Counted from the stretch's first letter, positions 1-8,944 are shown. The stretch: DNA of 64,000 bases from JASHVB01 sp963780805 (GCA_963780805.1 CAWADP010000022.1:127115-191114), one strand, 5' to 3'. Program-made: numbers and translations. Notes: generated from the letters alone by a model not told the origin.

Positions 1-2
1 TG

Positions 3-431
3 GCCGCCTGGGCGTTCTGCGCCATCGCGCTGCTGCTGACCTTTCCGTTCGTCATCACGGTGAACATCCTCGGCTCGCCCGACAACGGCGTGATCGCGTC
101 CGGCTATGTCGGGTCGCTGCTGGTCGCCGGCGCGTTTCTCGCCGTCGGGTCGGCGATGTCGGCGCTGACGCGCAATCAGGTGATCGCCTTCGTGCTGGCG
201 GTCGCGGTGTGCTTCGTGTTCGCCGTCGCGTCGTATCCGGTGGTCACCGACTTCCTGTCGCGCAACACGCCCATCCTGGCCGACGTCGCGCGGCGCATCG
301 CGGTGATCGACCAATTCAACGATTTCACTCGCGGCGTGGTCAGCGTGCGCGACCTGATCTTCTTCGCGACCTTCATCGGCTTCTGGCTGTACTTGAATGC
401 CGTGCTGGTCGACCAGCGCAAGGCGGACTGA
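3..431 (+). CDS. ABC transporter permease, GldF/ABC-2 type (5' end missing)
   Basis: The reading frame is open to the left edge, so this is the C-terminal part of a longer gene. The visible 142 residues hold three to four hydrophobic segments and end in the short polar tail typical of ABC-2 permeases. The gene ends 4 nt before a GldG-like gene, and a DUF4340 gene follows. That order (ATPase, GldF permease, GldG, DUF4340) is a known conserved export operon, so the ATPase gene is expected just left of the window. The exported substrate is not known in proteobacteria. The family call rests on context as much as on sequence. Confidence 0.8.
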   Translation, partial: AAWAFCAIALLLTFPFVITVNILGSPDNGVIASGYVGSLLVAGAFLAVGSAMSALTRNQVIAFVLAVAVCFVFAVASYPVVTDFLSRNTPILADVARRIAVIDQFNDFTRGVVSVRDLIFFATFIGFWLYLNAVLVDQRKAD

Positions 432-435
432 CGCG

Positions 436-2352
436 ATGCGCCGACGCTTCTGGTATTCCATCATCGGCGTGATCGCGGTTGCCGCCATCGTCATCGGCAT
501 CAACATGTTCGCCGATGCTCGCCTGGCTTATGTGCATGCCGACCTTACCGAGAACCACATCTACACGCTGTCGCCCGGCACGCGGAGCATCCTGAAAAAC
601 CTGAAGGAACCCATCACCCTTCGGTTGTTCTACTCGCGCCTGCTCGGCAGCACTGTGCCAGCCTATGGCGCCTACGCCGACCGTGTGCGCGAGATGCTGG
701 AGCAATACGCCGCCGTCTCGGACGGCAAGATCCGGCTGCGTTTCTACGATCCGGAGCCGTTCAGCGCCGTGGAGGACCAGGCCCTGGCCGACGGCCTGCA
801 AGGCGTGCCGGTGGATCAGGCCGGCACGCAGGTCTATTTCGGCCTCGCCGGTTCCAACCTGCTGGACGACGAGCGCAGCATTGCGTTCTTCCAACCGGAC
901 CGCGAGCGGTTCCTGGAATACGACCTGACCAAGCTGGTCTATGACCTGTCCACTCCGAAGCGTCCCGTCGTCGGCGTGATGTCGTCGCTGCCACTGGATG
1001 GCAATCCGCAACTTATGATGATGACGCACGGGCAGCAAGGCGGGCAGCCCTTCGCCTCCACCGAGCTGCTGCGGCAGACCAACACGGTGAAGACGGTCCC
1101 GACCGACGCGCAGGTGATCGACCCCGATATCGGCGTGCTGCTGGTCGCCGAGGCGCAGAACCTGTCGGAAGATACGCAGTACGCCATCGATCAGTTCGTC
1201 ATGCGCGGCGGCCGCCTGATGGTGATGGTCGATCCGTGGAGCGAGACCATGGCGTCGCAGCCGAACCCCAGCGGCATGCCCGTCACCGACGCCCATTCCG
1301 ACCTCGCCAAACTGTTCAAGGCCTGGGGCATCGAATTCAATCCGAGCGAGGTGGTGGGCGACCTGACCGGCGCCTGGCGCGTGCGCGATCCGCAGGACCA
1401 GAACGCGCAGGCGGTGAACTACGTCGCGTGGTTCAACATCCGCGCCGGTATCAACCGCAGCGATCCCGCCACCGCGGATTTGCAGCAGGTGACGGTGGCG
1501 TCGCCAGGGTTCATCGCCAAGGCGCCGGGGGCCAAGATCACGTTCACGCCGCTGCTGACGTCGTCGGATCAGTCGGGATTGGTTCCGGTCGATGACGTGA
1601 AGATGCCGGATCCGGGGAAGATCCTGGCGAACTTCAAGCCGTCGGGTGGACCGCGCGTGATCGCCGCTCGGGTGCGCGGCGTGCTGCACTCCGCGTTCAG
1701 TGGACCGCCGCCGGAACAGAAAGGCCAGACGCGGCCGGCGAATTTCCCGGCCTACAAGGCGGAAAGCAGCGGCCCGGCCGACCTGGTGGTGGTGGCCGAT
1801 TCCGACATTCTGGCCGACCGGTTCTGGGTGCGCATCAGCGACTTCTTCGGCCAGCAGACTGCGCTGCCGTTCAGCGACAATGGCCCGTTCGTCGCCAACC
1901 TGATCGACACGCTGGCCGGCGGCGAGGCGCTGATCGGCCTGCGTGCGCGCGGCGACTCCAGCCACCCGTTCACGCTGGTCAACACTATGCAGGCGCAAGC
2001 CGAAGCGAAGTTCCGCCGCACCGAGCAAGCGCTGGAGCAGCATCTGGGTGACGTGCAGAAGCAATTGCAGACGTTGCGGCAGGGGAGCAACCCGACCGAC
2101 ACCGAGCAAGCGGCCAACGCACAGGCCGTGATCACACCGGCGCAGCGCGCGGCGATCGACGCGGCGCGGCGCGATATCGTGGAGACGCGGGGAAAGTTGC
2201 GCGCGGTGCAGTACGACCTGAATCGCGACATCGATCGGCTGGAGAACGAGCTGCGCGCGTTCGACATCGTGGCGGTGCCGGCGGTGCTGACGATGTTGGC
2301 GATCGGGTTGGGAGTGGTGCGCCGGCGGCAACGCGCGAGGGCACGCGGATGA
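436..2352 (+). CDS. GldG-like ABC transport system auxiliary protein
   Basis: The protein has 638 residues from the ATG at 436, which lies just after the upstream stop; a longer frame begins inside the permease gene. One membrane helix lies near the N terminus (about residues 7-25) and a second just before the Arg-rich C terminus, with a large periplasmic part between. The start of that part (NHIYTLSPGTRSILKNL) is characteristic of the GldG/DUF7088 family, with a substrate-like glutaminase-fold middle region. The stretch before the last helix is predicted coiled coil, rich in Gln and Glu. It should act with the preceding permease and an ATPase outside the window. The role of this export system outside gliding bacteria is unknown. 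Confidence 0.85.
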   Translation: MRRRFWYSIIGVIAVAAIVIGINMFADARLAYVHADLTENHIYTLSPGTRSILKNLKEPITLRLFYSRLLGSTVPAYGAYADRVREMLEQYAAVSDGKIRLRFYDPEPFSAVEDQALADGLQGVPVDQAGTQVYFGLAGSNLLDDERSIAFFQPDRERFLEYDLTKLVYDLSTPKRPVVGVMSSLPLDGNPQLMMMTHGQQGGQPFASTELLRQTNTVKTVPTDAQVIDPDIGVLLVAEAQNLSEDTQYAIDQFVMRGGRLMVMVDPWSETMASQPNPSGMPVTDAHSDLAKLFKAWGIEFNPSEVVGDLTGAWRVRDPQDQNAQAVNYVAWFNIRAGINRSDPATADLQQVTVASPGFIAKAPGAKITFTPLLTSSDQSGLVPVDDVKMPDPGKILANFKPSGGPRVIAARVRGVLHSAFSGPPPEQKGQTRPANFPAYKAESSGPADLVVVADSDILADRFWVRISDFFGQQTALPFSDNGPFVANLIDTLAGGEALIGLRARGDSSHPFTLVNTMQAQAEAKFRRTEQALEQHLGDVQKQLQTLRQGSNPTDTEQAANAQAVITPAQRAAIDAARRDIVETRGKLRAVQYDLNRDIDRLENELRAFDIVAVPAVLTMLAIGLGVVRRRQRARARG

Positions 2353-2386
2353 GAAGCTGTTTCCGCCATAGAGGGCGGGCTGTGCG

Positions 2387-3523
2387 ATGAACACCCGCAC
2401 CCTGATCATTTTGCTCGCGCTCGGCGTCGTCGCCATCGCCGGTGGCTGGTATTTCGGCATCGCCAGCATGCCGTCCGAGCAACGATCTACCGATGCCGGC
2501 AAGCTGATGTTCCCAGACCTGGCACCGCGCCTGCAGCAGGCGGCCGAGGTGGAAGTCGAACACCAGGGTCAGCAACTGGCGATCGAGAAGCGCGAAGTTG
2601 GTGGCCAGGTGCGCTGGGGCTTGGCCGCCCGCGGCGGATATCCGGTGCGCGAAATGAAGCTGCGCGGGATGTTGACGGCGTTGACCGAGTTGCGCCTGGT
2701 CGATCAGCGCACGTCCGATCCGAAGCAGTTCGCCACGCTCGGGGTTGAGGATCCCAGCGGGCCGACCTCCAATTCGGATCTGCTGCGCGTGCTGGATGCG
2801 TCGGGCAGGCCGATCGCGGCGCTGATCGTTGGCCACCGCCGCGTGCGCACCGGCGGCAACGTCCCGGACGAGGTCTATGTCCGCCGCCCGGGCGACAACC
2901 AGAGCTGGCTGGCCGAGGGCAGCCTGGAGGTGGACGCCGACCCGCAGCTCTGGCTTGATCGGGACATCATGAACATCGATCACAGCCGTATCGTGAAGGT
3001 GGCCGTTACGCGCGGTGGCGCGACGTTGGAGTTCGCGCGCGCCGACGACAAGCTGGCGCTGACCGCGCCGGCGGACCACCCCAAGCTGGATGACTACAAG
3101 CTGCAGGACGTGTCGCGCGCCCTGGAATTGCTGACTTTCGAGGATGTTCATCCCGACGATGTGCATCCCGACGGTGTGCATCCCGACGATGCGCATCCCG
3201 ACGCGGCGCAACCGTCGGGCCAGATCGGAACGTCGGTGTTCAGCACGTCCGACGGCCTGATCGTGACTGCCTCCGTCTACACGGCGCCGCCGAAACCCAC
3301 GGCGACACTGGCCACGGATCGCGAAGTGCTGGCGCGGTTCACCGTGACGGGCGCCGGCAAGAGCAAGGCCGAAGCAGACCACTTGCAAGCCCGTCTGGCG
3401 GGATGGACGTATGAGATCGGGGCATGGAAGCAGAGTTCGTTGGTGCCCTCGCTGGACGATCTGACGACGGCGCCTTCCGCCAAGCCGGCACCGGCCGGTG
3501 CGCCGGCCGGGGCCAAGCCGTGA
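2387..3523 (+). CDS. DUF4340 domain-containing protein
   Basis: The protein has 378 residues with one N-terminal membrane anchor (residues 5-22) and a periplasmic body of the DUF4340 type, the usual third partner of GldF/GldG operons. Around residues 253-272 it carries four tandem 5-residue units of the form (D/G)xHPD, encoded by four 15-bp repeats. That stretch is unlikely to be part of the fold. The C terminus is Ala/Pro rich (SAKPAPAGAPAGAKP). Its stop overlaps the GTG start of the Nudix gene, so the four genes are probably cotranscribed. Molecular function is unknown. Confidence 0.8.
   Translation: MNTRTLIILLALGVVAIAGGWYFGIASMPSEQRSTDAGKLMFPDLAPRLQQAAEVEVEHQGQQLAIEKREVGGQVRWGLAARGGYPVREMKLRGMLTALTELRLVDQRTSDPKQFATLGVEDPSGPTSNSDLLRVLDASGRPIAALIVGHRRVRTGGNVPDEVYVRRPGDNQSWLAEGSLEVDADPQLWLDRDIMNIDHSRIVKVAVTRGGATLEFARADDKLALTAPADHPKLDDYKLQDVSRALELLTFEDVHPDDVHPDGVHPDDAHPDAAQPSGQIGTSVFSTSDGLIVTASVYTAPPKPTATLATDREVLARFTVTGAGKSKAEADHLQARLAGWTYEIGAWKQSSLVPSLDDLTTAPSAKPAPAGAPAGAKP
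3143..3202 (+). repeat. 4 x 15-bp in-frame tandem repeat
   Basis: Four 15-nt units, each ending catcccgac and differing at one or two bases, lie inside the DUF4340 gene and encode repeated HPD units. Copy number can change without altering the frame. Confidence 0.9.
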
Positions 3524-3969
3524 GCGACCGGGAATACCCCGCGCGTCCGATCGTCGGCATTGGAGTGATAGCGCTGAAGGACGACTCGGTGCTGCTGGTG
3601 CGGCGCGGCAAGCCGCCGAACATGGGAAGCTGGACGCTGCCCGGCGGTGCGCAGGAGGTTGGTGAAACAGCCGAGCAAGCGGCGCGGCGCGAACTGCTGG
3701 AGGAGACGGGGATTACAGTCGGGCCGCTGACCTTCGCCGCGCATGTCGATAACATCCGCCACGACCGCGACGGTCGGGTGCAGTTCCACTACACGATCCT
3801 GGATTTCGCCGCGCGCTGGGAGGCGGGCGAGCCGGTGGCGGCGACTGACGTTTCTGAAGCGGTATGGGTGCCGTTGGCGCGCTTGCAGGACTACGCTCTG
3901 TGGAGCGAGGCGTACCGGGTGATTGCGATTGCACGGGAGTTGGTGGGGACGGCAGGCGCGACCCCATAG
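3520..3969 (+). CDS. Nudix hydrolase
   Basis: The product has 149 residues from a GTG that overlaps the upstream TGA by 2 nt; a longer in-frame ATG lies inside the DUF4340 gene and is less likely. Residues 43-65 match the Nudix box G-x5-E-x7-REUxEExGU exactly (G43, E49, R57, E58, E61, E62, G64). This is the Mg-binding catalytic loop that hydrolyses nucleoside diphosphates linked to another moiety. The beginning (IVGIGVIALKDDSVLLVRRG) resembles ADP-ribose pyrophosphatase/MutT-like members. Substrate cannot be told from sequence. It is the last gene of the apparent operon. Confidence 0.93.
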   Translation: MSDREYPARPIVGIGVIALKDDSVLLVRRGKPPNMGSWTLPGGAQEVGETAEQAARRELLEETGITVGPLTFAAHVDNIRHDRDGRVQFHYTILDFAARWEAGEPVAATDVSEAVWVPLARLQDYALWSEAYRVIAIARELVGTAGATP

Positions 3970-4020
3970 CCGCCGGCGTTGAGATCCAGACGCATAGACG
4001 CCGCCGACCAAATTCGTCAT

Positions 4021-4212
4021 TTGGTTCTCATAGGTGCGGTCGCGGATTTCGCCCAGCCGATGGATGAACACGGCCCGCGCCAGGCTGTTGCGGGACTCGT
4101 CCTTGTTGAGTTCCTGACCGGTCGTGCGCCGTAGTTCGGGGTCGTTAACCCAGTCCAGCGTGAACAGCACGATGCGCAGGATCTCCAACCAGCGCACGGA
4201 TGACAGCCACAT
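4021..4212 (-). pseudogene. Tn3-family transposase fragment (upstream piece)
   Basis: Sixty-four codons match the C-terminal third of Tn3-family TnpA, including FTLDWVNDPELRR, LNKDESRNSLARAVF and HRLGEIRDRTYENQ. Homology stops abruptly after ENQ, where intact transposases continue RYRxSGLNL. There is no convincing match upstream of the first Met. The frame runs on as unrelated sequence through the 3' end of the Nudix gene. This is a dead relic. Its missing continuation is found at 7385-7560, but in the wrong order. Confidence 0.75.
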
Positions 4213-4254
4213 TGATACGGCCGGCGATCATTTCCCGCACAACACGTAGCGCTG

Positions 4255-5016
4255 TCACGGCGTCAGCGGCAGGGCCTTGAGCTCCTTACGGGCAGTGCCG
4301 AAGGTTCCGAGATGATAGACCGATGCGCCGGCCGGGGAGAACGTGAACGCCTTGAACGGCTCGGCGAGCATGCGTTTCAGATAGACTTCGGTGCCGACAC
4401 CTATCGTGACATGCGGATTGAACTTCTCGCCTGCCGCGATGGTCACGAAATGGCCCACGTATTCCAGCATGAACGGTTGTATGTCGCGGTCCCCGTCGGT
4501 CGAGTAGAACGCCGCCGGTGTTCCGCTGGTCACCGTGAACGGAGTAACGGCGTCGATCAAGGCGTTCTGCAACCTATGCAAATCATCGGTCGGCTCGACA
4601 ACGATGCCTGCGAGACCGATCGGTGGGCTAGGGATATAGTAGTATTTGAATGCCCTTAATTTCCATCCGAGCGGCTTTTCGTTGCGGAACACGCTGGCCG
4701 CGGCGGCGTAGACCTTGTCGAGGTCGGAAGTGCGGGCGAACTGCTGAAGCATCGAGACGTGTGGGTGATGCGTTGCGTCCAACGCGAAGCCTTTCGGGAA
4801 GTTCTTGAGCAGCCGCGCGTTCGCAGCCTTCGCATGCCGGATCATCGTCGCGTCCGGCTCCAGTGCGATGTCGATCGCCGTGAGATGGTCTGGTGCGATC
4901 GCGGTCGTCTGTGCCTGCGTCGCGGTAGCACCCTGAAGTGCCTGGATCGCCGGAATTGCGGCGAGAGACCCCAAAACACGGCGTCGGCTCAGATGATCGG
5001 AAGCTGGCAACGTCAT
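4255..5016 (-). CDS. Tat-exported 2H phosphoesterase-superfamily protein
   Basis: The start is the ATG at 5016, 8 nt after a strong AGGAGG; an in-frame GTG 6 nt earlier is too close to it. The 253-residue product opens with a twin-arginine signal (SRRRVLG, about residues 10-16, then a hydrophobic run and an Ala-rich cleavage region). Two motifs about 115 residues apart, HPHVS (His86) and NPHVT (His202), have the H-x-T/S form of the 2H phosphoesterase (LigT/cyclic phosphodiesterase) fold. It is therefore probably a periplasmic enzyme acting on a cyclic or 2',5'-linked phosphate; the substrate is unknown. A HAD hydrolase and a decayed paralogue lie directly upstream on the same strand. Confidence 0.7.
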   Translation of the reverse strand: MTLPASDHLSRRRVLGSLAAIPAIQALQGATATQAQTTAIAPDHLTAIDIALEPDATMIRHAKAANARLLKNFPKGFALDATHHPHVSMLQQFARTSDLDKVYAAAASVFRNEKPLGWKLRAFKYYYIPSPPIGLAGIVVEPTDDLHRLQNALIDAVTPFTVTSGTPAAFYSTDGDRDIQPFMLEYVGHFVTIAAGEKFNPHVTIGVGTEVYLKRMLAEPFKAFTFSPAGASVYHLGTFGTARKELKALPLTP

Positions 5017-5130
5017 TCTCACATCCTCCTGTTCGTCCGCCGGCGCGCTGCCGCGAGCACGTCGCCGACCAACCGTTGCGCCGGCGACCTGCCGGCATCC
5101 GCGCGTTTCGCAAAACGGGTGTTTTCTGCG

Positions 5131-6126
5131 TCATTCGAACGGAAAGACGCGTCGCCAGTCATGCTTCATATCGACGACCGTCCAGCCCTTCGCGTTGGCC
5201 TCATCGAGTGCGTGGTCGAGACGACCGACGTCCGCCTGACGATCGTATTCCCATTCGCGGATCGCATCGGTGTGGCGGACCAGCAGGGCCAACCGCACGC
5301 CTGAACCGCCGGTCGTCCATTGCAGCATTTGAAGGTCGCCGTCCGAATTACCGAACGCGGCGATCGGGCGGCGGCCAATGTGATGCTGGATGCAGACGGG
5401 CTTGCCGGCGTAGTCGTCGATGAAGTTGATCTCGGCGAGTTTGAGCAGAACCGGCTTGCCGTCCCGCATGTCGAACTTCAGCTTGCCAGTGCTGCCGATC
5501 ACCTGCTGGTGGGGTATCCCGTAGGTCTGTTCGGCAAAAGTGCGGATGAATTCGATGCCGCCACCCGAAACGATGAACGTCTTGAAGTCGTTGGCGCGCA
5601 GATAGGCCAGCACCTCCAGCATTGGCTGGAACACCATATCGGTATAGGGCCGGTTGGTGTGCGGGTGGCGCGCCGACGCCAGCCATTTTCGCACCTCCGC
5701 GTCGAATTCGTCCGTGGTCATGCCGAAATGCGTGGCCGCGACGATTTGAACCAGCGCACGCTGGTCGCCGGTCAATACGCTCTTAGCGTTGCCGGTCAGC
5801 ATCGATTTGAAGGGTTCCTGGTCCTGCCAGTCCGGGTTCCGCGGTGCCAGTGCTTTGATCTGGTCGATGGCGAAGGCGAACTGGATATAATAGGGCTGCT
5901 CGGTCCACAGCGTGCCGTCGTTGTCGAACGTGGCAATGCGTTCTTCCGGCCGAACGTAGTCCGGGCTTGCCGCATCGGTGGTGGCACGCACGAAGCTGAC
6001 GATCGAGGCCTTCGCCGCGCCTTCGTTCCACGACGGCAGCGGATCGCCCGACGCGGCGGTCGTGTGACCGGCCTGGTTAACCATGCCTGTGGATGACCTT
6101 GCTGCGGAAGAAGATTGCAGTTTCAT
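5131..6126 (-). CDS. HAD-family hydrolase (phosphoserine-phosphatase-like)
   Basis: The protein has 331 residues. Motif I is FDNDGTLW (nucleophile Asp68, acid/base Asp70), motif II is IVSGGG and motif IV is GNSDGD, so all catalytic elements are present and a phosphatase is expected. Relatives of this type often carry a signal peptide, but the first 27 residues here are Ser/Thr rich without a hydrophobic core. The true start is uncertain: ATG at 6126 or 6084, neither with a clear ribosome site. It sits between two copies of a 2H phosphoesterase, which suggests a two-step dephosphorylation. That functional link is inference. Confidence 0.85.
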   Translation of the reverse strand: MKLQSSSAARSSTGMVNQAGHTTAASGDPLPSWNEGAAKASIVSFVRATTDAASPDYVRPEERIATFDNDGTLWTEQPYYIQFAFAIDQIKALAPRNPDWQDQEPFKSMLTGNAKSVLTGDQRALVQIVAATHFGMTTDEFDAEVRKWLASARHPHTNRPYTDMVFQPMLEVLAYLRANDFKTFIVSGGGIEFIRTFAEQTYGIPHQQVIGSTGKLKFDMRDGKPVLLKLAEINFIDDYAGKPVCIQHHIGRRPIAAFGNSDGDLQMLQWTTGGSGVRLALLVRHTDAIREWEYDRQADVGRLDHALDEANAKGWTVVDMKHDWRRVFPFE

Positions 6127-6192
6127 GGCAGTCTCGATTGCGCGCTCGTTGCGTTGAAGGGCATCTTGATCGATTGTCTGCTGCCTGTCGCC

Positions 6193-6840
6193 TCAGGATT
6201 TGGCCGGAAGTGCCTTGAGTTCCTTGCGCGCCGTGCCGTAGTTGCCGAGCTGATAGACCGAGGCGCTCGCCGGGGAGAACGTGAAGGCCTCGAACGGTTT
6301 TGCCAGTAGCGCATCGAGGAACGCCGTGGTGCCTGTAGTTCTTGCCGGTGTGGTCCGGAACGAAGTCGCGGATGTAGGGGATCACCGACGGGTGGATGTC
6401 GGGCTCCGCTGGGGTAGTGTAGAACGCGGCCGCCGTCGCCTCATTCACCGTGTACGGCGCCAGCGCATCGATGATTTGCTGCTGTAGCCTTAGCAGGTCC
6501 GTCGTCGGCTCGACCACAATGCCAGCCAGACCGATGGAGCCGGCGGGAACGTAGTAGTATTTGAACGCGGTCAATTTCCAGTCGGTGTATTTTTTCCCGC
6601 GCCAGGATCTCTTCGGTCGCCGCGTAGATGGTTGGAAGATCGGCTGTGCGGACAAAGCATTGCAGTAGCGTGACGTGCGCGTGATGAGTGGCGTCCAGCG
6701 CGAAGCCTTGCGGGACGTTCGCGCGCAAGGCGGCGTTGTCCGCCAAAGCGCGGTTCATCATTACGGTATCGGGCTCCAGGGCGATGTCGATGGCCGTAAG
6801 GCGCGGTTTCGGGTCGGTCATTGTCTGTGCCTATGCGGTG
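6193..6840 (-). pseudogene. Decayed paralogue of the 2H phosphoesterase
   Basis: The DNA can be read as a second copy of the protein at 4255-5016, for example LTAIDIALEPD, GFALDATHHAHVT, AFKYYYVP and GLAGIVVEPT. Three lesions are visible. A TAG at about 6832-6834 cuts the remains of the signal peptide (frame reads ..LAALPALQGFLLATTA*AQT). One extra A in a six-A run at 6590-6595 shifts the frame after EILAREK. A small deletion plus frame change near 6340 removes the second H-x-T motif before the conserved end FTFSPASASVYQLG. The reading ends at the TGA at 6193. The first His motif is intact but the protein cannot be functional. Confidence 0.8.
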
Positions 6841-7085
6841 GTTGCGAGCAGAAATCCTTGGAGCGCTGGCAGTGCTGCCAGCGCTCTGAGCGGAAAGGCT
6901 GAACCGATTGACCACGATGCGGCTATCGCAAAATCGGCAAACGCGAAGGACCTCGCCGCCCGGCCCGGTCTCCGGTCTGAATCGACCTTTCGGTTTCGTA
7001 GCTACCGGCCCCCCAATACCGTATGATTCGCAGACTTTTCGCACGACGCCTCACTTTGTCCGCTTATACCAACCCGCGTTGACAC

Positions 7086-7194
7086 TGACTCACCCGTGTC
7101 ATGGCCGGCGAAGGCCGGCTACCCACGACTTTGTTGGGCGCAACTGCAAAAGTCGTGGGTGGTCGGGCCAAGCCCGGCCATGACACATGGGTCA
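7086..7194. repeat. REP-like palindrome, family A (paired arms)
   Basis: Two long arms built on GTGTCATGGCCGG face each other (7086-7118 and 7165-7194). Between them is a second perfect stem of ACCCACGACTTT. The region 6841-7248 contains no convincing gene. The same core recurs near 8921, 24545, 38408, 40435 and 55948. Confidence 0.75.
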
Positions 7195-7248
7195 CTCGTC
7201 CCGCGGGCTGGTATTATGCTACAAAAAAGGGCCGTTCGCTAGTTCGGG

Positions 7249-7363
7249 CCGGTGCGGCAACCGCGGTGCGTTCGGAGGATGTGCGTGCCCGATTGCTTGC
7301 CGCCGGAACGGACGCGCCGATACACGTCATTGATGATGCGTTGTGGCTGCTGTTGTCAGCGCG
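7249..7363 (+). repeat. Inverted duplicate of the aminotransferase 3' end
   Basis: This roughly 114-bp stretch matches the complement of 7734-7847 with about four mismatches. The + strand reads ATAVRSEDVRARLLAAGTD and HVIDDALW, the same residues as the C-terminal part of the neighbouring aminotransferase. It lacks any gene context of its own. Confidence 0.85.
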
Positions 7364-7384
7364 CATCTGTTCTGCGGCGGCCCA

Positions 7385-7560
7385 GACGTAATTTCCGGTC
7401 AGGTTGACGTGCTCCCGGCCGAGCGGGGACCGATGAGCCAACAGATGATCGGGGACATCCTCGATTTGGCGCAGAGCGGTCACGGCGCGCTCCAGCTACC
7501 GCATATTCCAGAGAATGATGGCAGTGGCCAGAAGATTGAGGCCGGAGACGCGATGCTGCG
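7385..7560 (-). pseudogene. Tn3-family transposase fragment (C-terminal piece)
   Basis: Read on the minus strand this is QHRVSGLNLLATAIILWN, then a TAG in place of the usual residue before LERA, then LAHRSPLGREHVNLTGNYVW, the unmistakable end of Tn3-family TnpA. It begins exactly where the piece at 4021-4212 ends in the protein. On the high-coordinate side it breaks at a REP-like hairpin. On the low-coordinate side it runs into the duplicated aminotransferase fragment. It is a relic and non-functional. Confidence 0.75.
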
Positions 7561-7567
7561 CGAGCAT

Positions 7568-7640
7568 AGCGAAGCAATCTCGCGCGAGAGTGCGCGCCCG
7601 TCTCTCGCGGGAGATTGCTTCGCTGCGCTCGCAATGACAC
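7568..7640. repeat. REP-like palindrome, family B
   Basis: The arms gcgaagcaatctc and gagattgcttcgc form a long hairpin followed by gctcgcaatgacac. Compared with the fuller copy at 20984-21067, the left outer arm is missing, at the point where the transposase relic begins. Confidence 0.75.
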
Positions 7641-7662
7641 TTCGGGTCGGGCACCTTTCTTC

Positions 7663-8836
7663 TCACGCTTCTCGTACTACGCGCGCCACGATCTCCCCCA
7701 GCCGTTCATAATCTGCAATCTCGTTATAGGCATGCGCAGACAACCGCAGCCACAACGCATCATCAATGACGTGTGTCGGCGCGTCCGTTCCGGCGGCAAG
7801 CAATCGGGCACGCACATCCTCCGAACGCGCCGCGGTTGCCGCACCGGTCAGCGGCAACCGCACCAACCCCATCGCCCCGGCCAGCGTCTCCGGTCGCGCC
7901 TTGCTCTGAATTCAGTCGTCGCGCCAGCAGCGCCGTCGCTTCCGCCGCAAGCGCCATATTGCGGTCCCGCAACGCCGCGCCGCCCAGCCGCGCATGGAAG
8001 TCGATCGCCGCATCCACGCTGAGCCAGGCACTGCAATCGCGCGTGCCGGTCCAATCGAATTCGGCCAGGAAGCCGCCGCCGAACCCGTGCGAGATCGTTA
8101 CCGGATGCAGCCCAGCCTGACGTTCCGGCGCGGCCCACAGGAACCCGCATCCTTTCGCGGCACATAGCCATTTGTGGCAATTACCAACATACCAGTCGGC
8201 ATCGAGCTTCCGCAGGTCCAGCGTCACCTGTCCTGGCCCGTGCGCTCCGTCCACCAGGACCGGCACGCCCGCATCATGACATGCCGCAATGACGCGCTCC
8301 AGCGGCAGCACCAGCGCGCTGCCCGACGTGATGTGGTCGATCACCGCCAGCTTCGTGCGCGGTGTCAGCGCAGCCGCAACCGAAGCGACGATCGCTTCGG
8401 CGTCCGGGCGAGGAAACGGCACCGCCGCCTCGGTCATCCGGCCGCCGGCCCGTTCGGCGACGTAGCGCACGGCGTTGCGCACCGCGCCATAGCCGTGCGT
8501 CAGCACCACGATCTCGTCGCCGGCGGCGAACGGCAGCGACCGCAGCACCGCGTTGCAGCCGACTGTGGCATTCTCGACGAACGCCAGATCCTTGCCATCG
8601 GCGCCGACGAAAGCCGCGAGACGCTCGGCCGCATGGCGGAGCGCCTCCGGCAGGGTGCTGCGAAAGAAACGGCCCGGCTGTGCCTCCATCCGATGTTGCC
8701 ACGCTTGCTGCGCTGCCAGGACGACCCGAGGAGTCGCACCGTATGAACCGTGGTTGACGCTGACAAAATCGGCGTCGAGCAACCATTCGTGGCGCACGGC
8801 GCGACCGAGCAAGGGAATGTCGGCTTTGGTGTTCAT
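7663..8836 (-). pseudogene. PLP-dependent aminotransferase class V (isopenicillin-N-epimerase-like), frameshifted
   Basis: The start is the ATG at 8836 with GGGAG about 10 nt upstream. The first 310 residues are a normal class-V fold: VDGAHGPG holds the cofactor-binding Asp196, and NCHKW holds the PLP lysine Lys222. Near 7905-7915 the frame changes. The family-like C terminus (MGLVRLPL..RSEDVRARLLAAG..ALWLRLSAHAYN) continues in another frame to a stop at 7663, while the original frame ends at 7763 with a junk tail. Either the gene is damaged or one base is wrong in the consensus. Relatives act as epimerases, desulfurases or aminotransferases; the substrate is unclear. Confidence 0.8.
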
Positions 8837-8920
8837 AAGGTGAGGCTCCCGTGCCGCGACAAGCGGGGCGTCATCCAACGCCCTAGTGTTATTGCACGCT
8901 GAGCAGCCTTCTCTGCAACA

Positions 8921-8944
8921 GTCATGGCCGGCCGGGCTTGGCCC
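8921..8944. repeat. REP-like element, family A (single arm)
   Basis: The core GTCATGGCCGG followed by CCGGGCTTGGCC is one arm of the family A repeat. It sits in the 250-bp gap between the divergent aminotransferase and binding-protein genes. Confidence 0.6.

Noticed and set aside
373..2502. 709-codon minus-strand frame opposite the GldG-like gene
   Set aside because: It is His/Arg/Gln-rich antisense shadow of a gene with clear family features on the plus strand.
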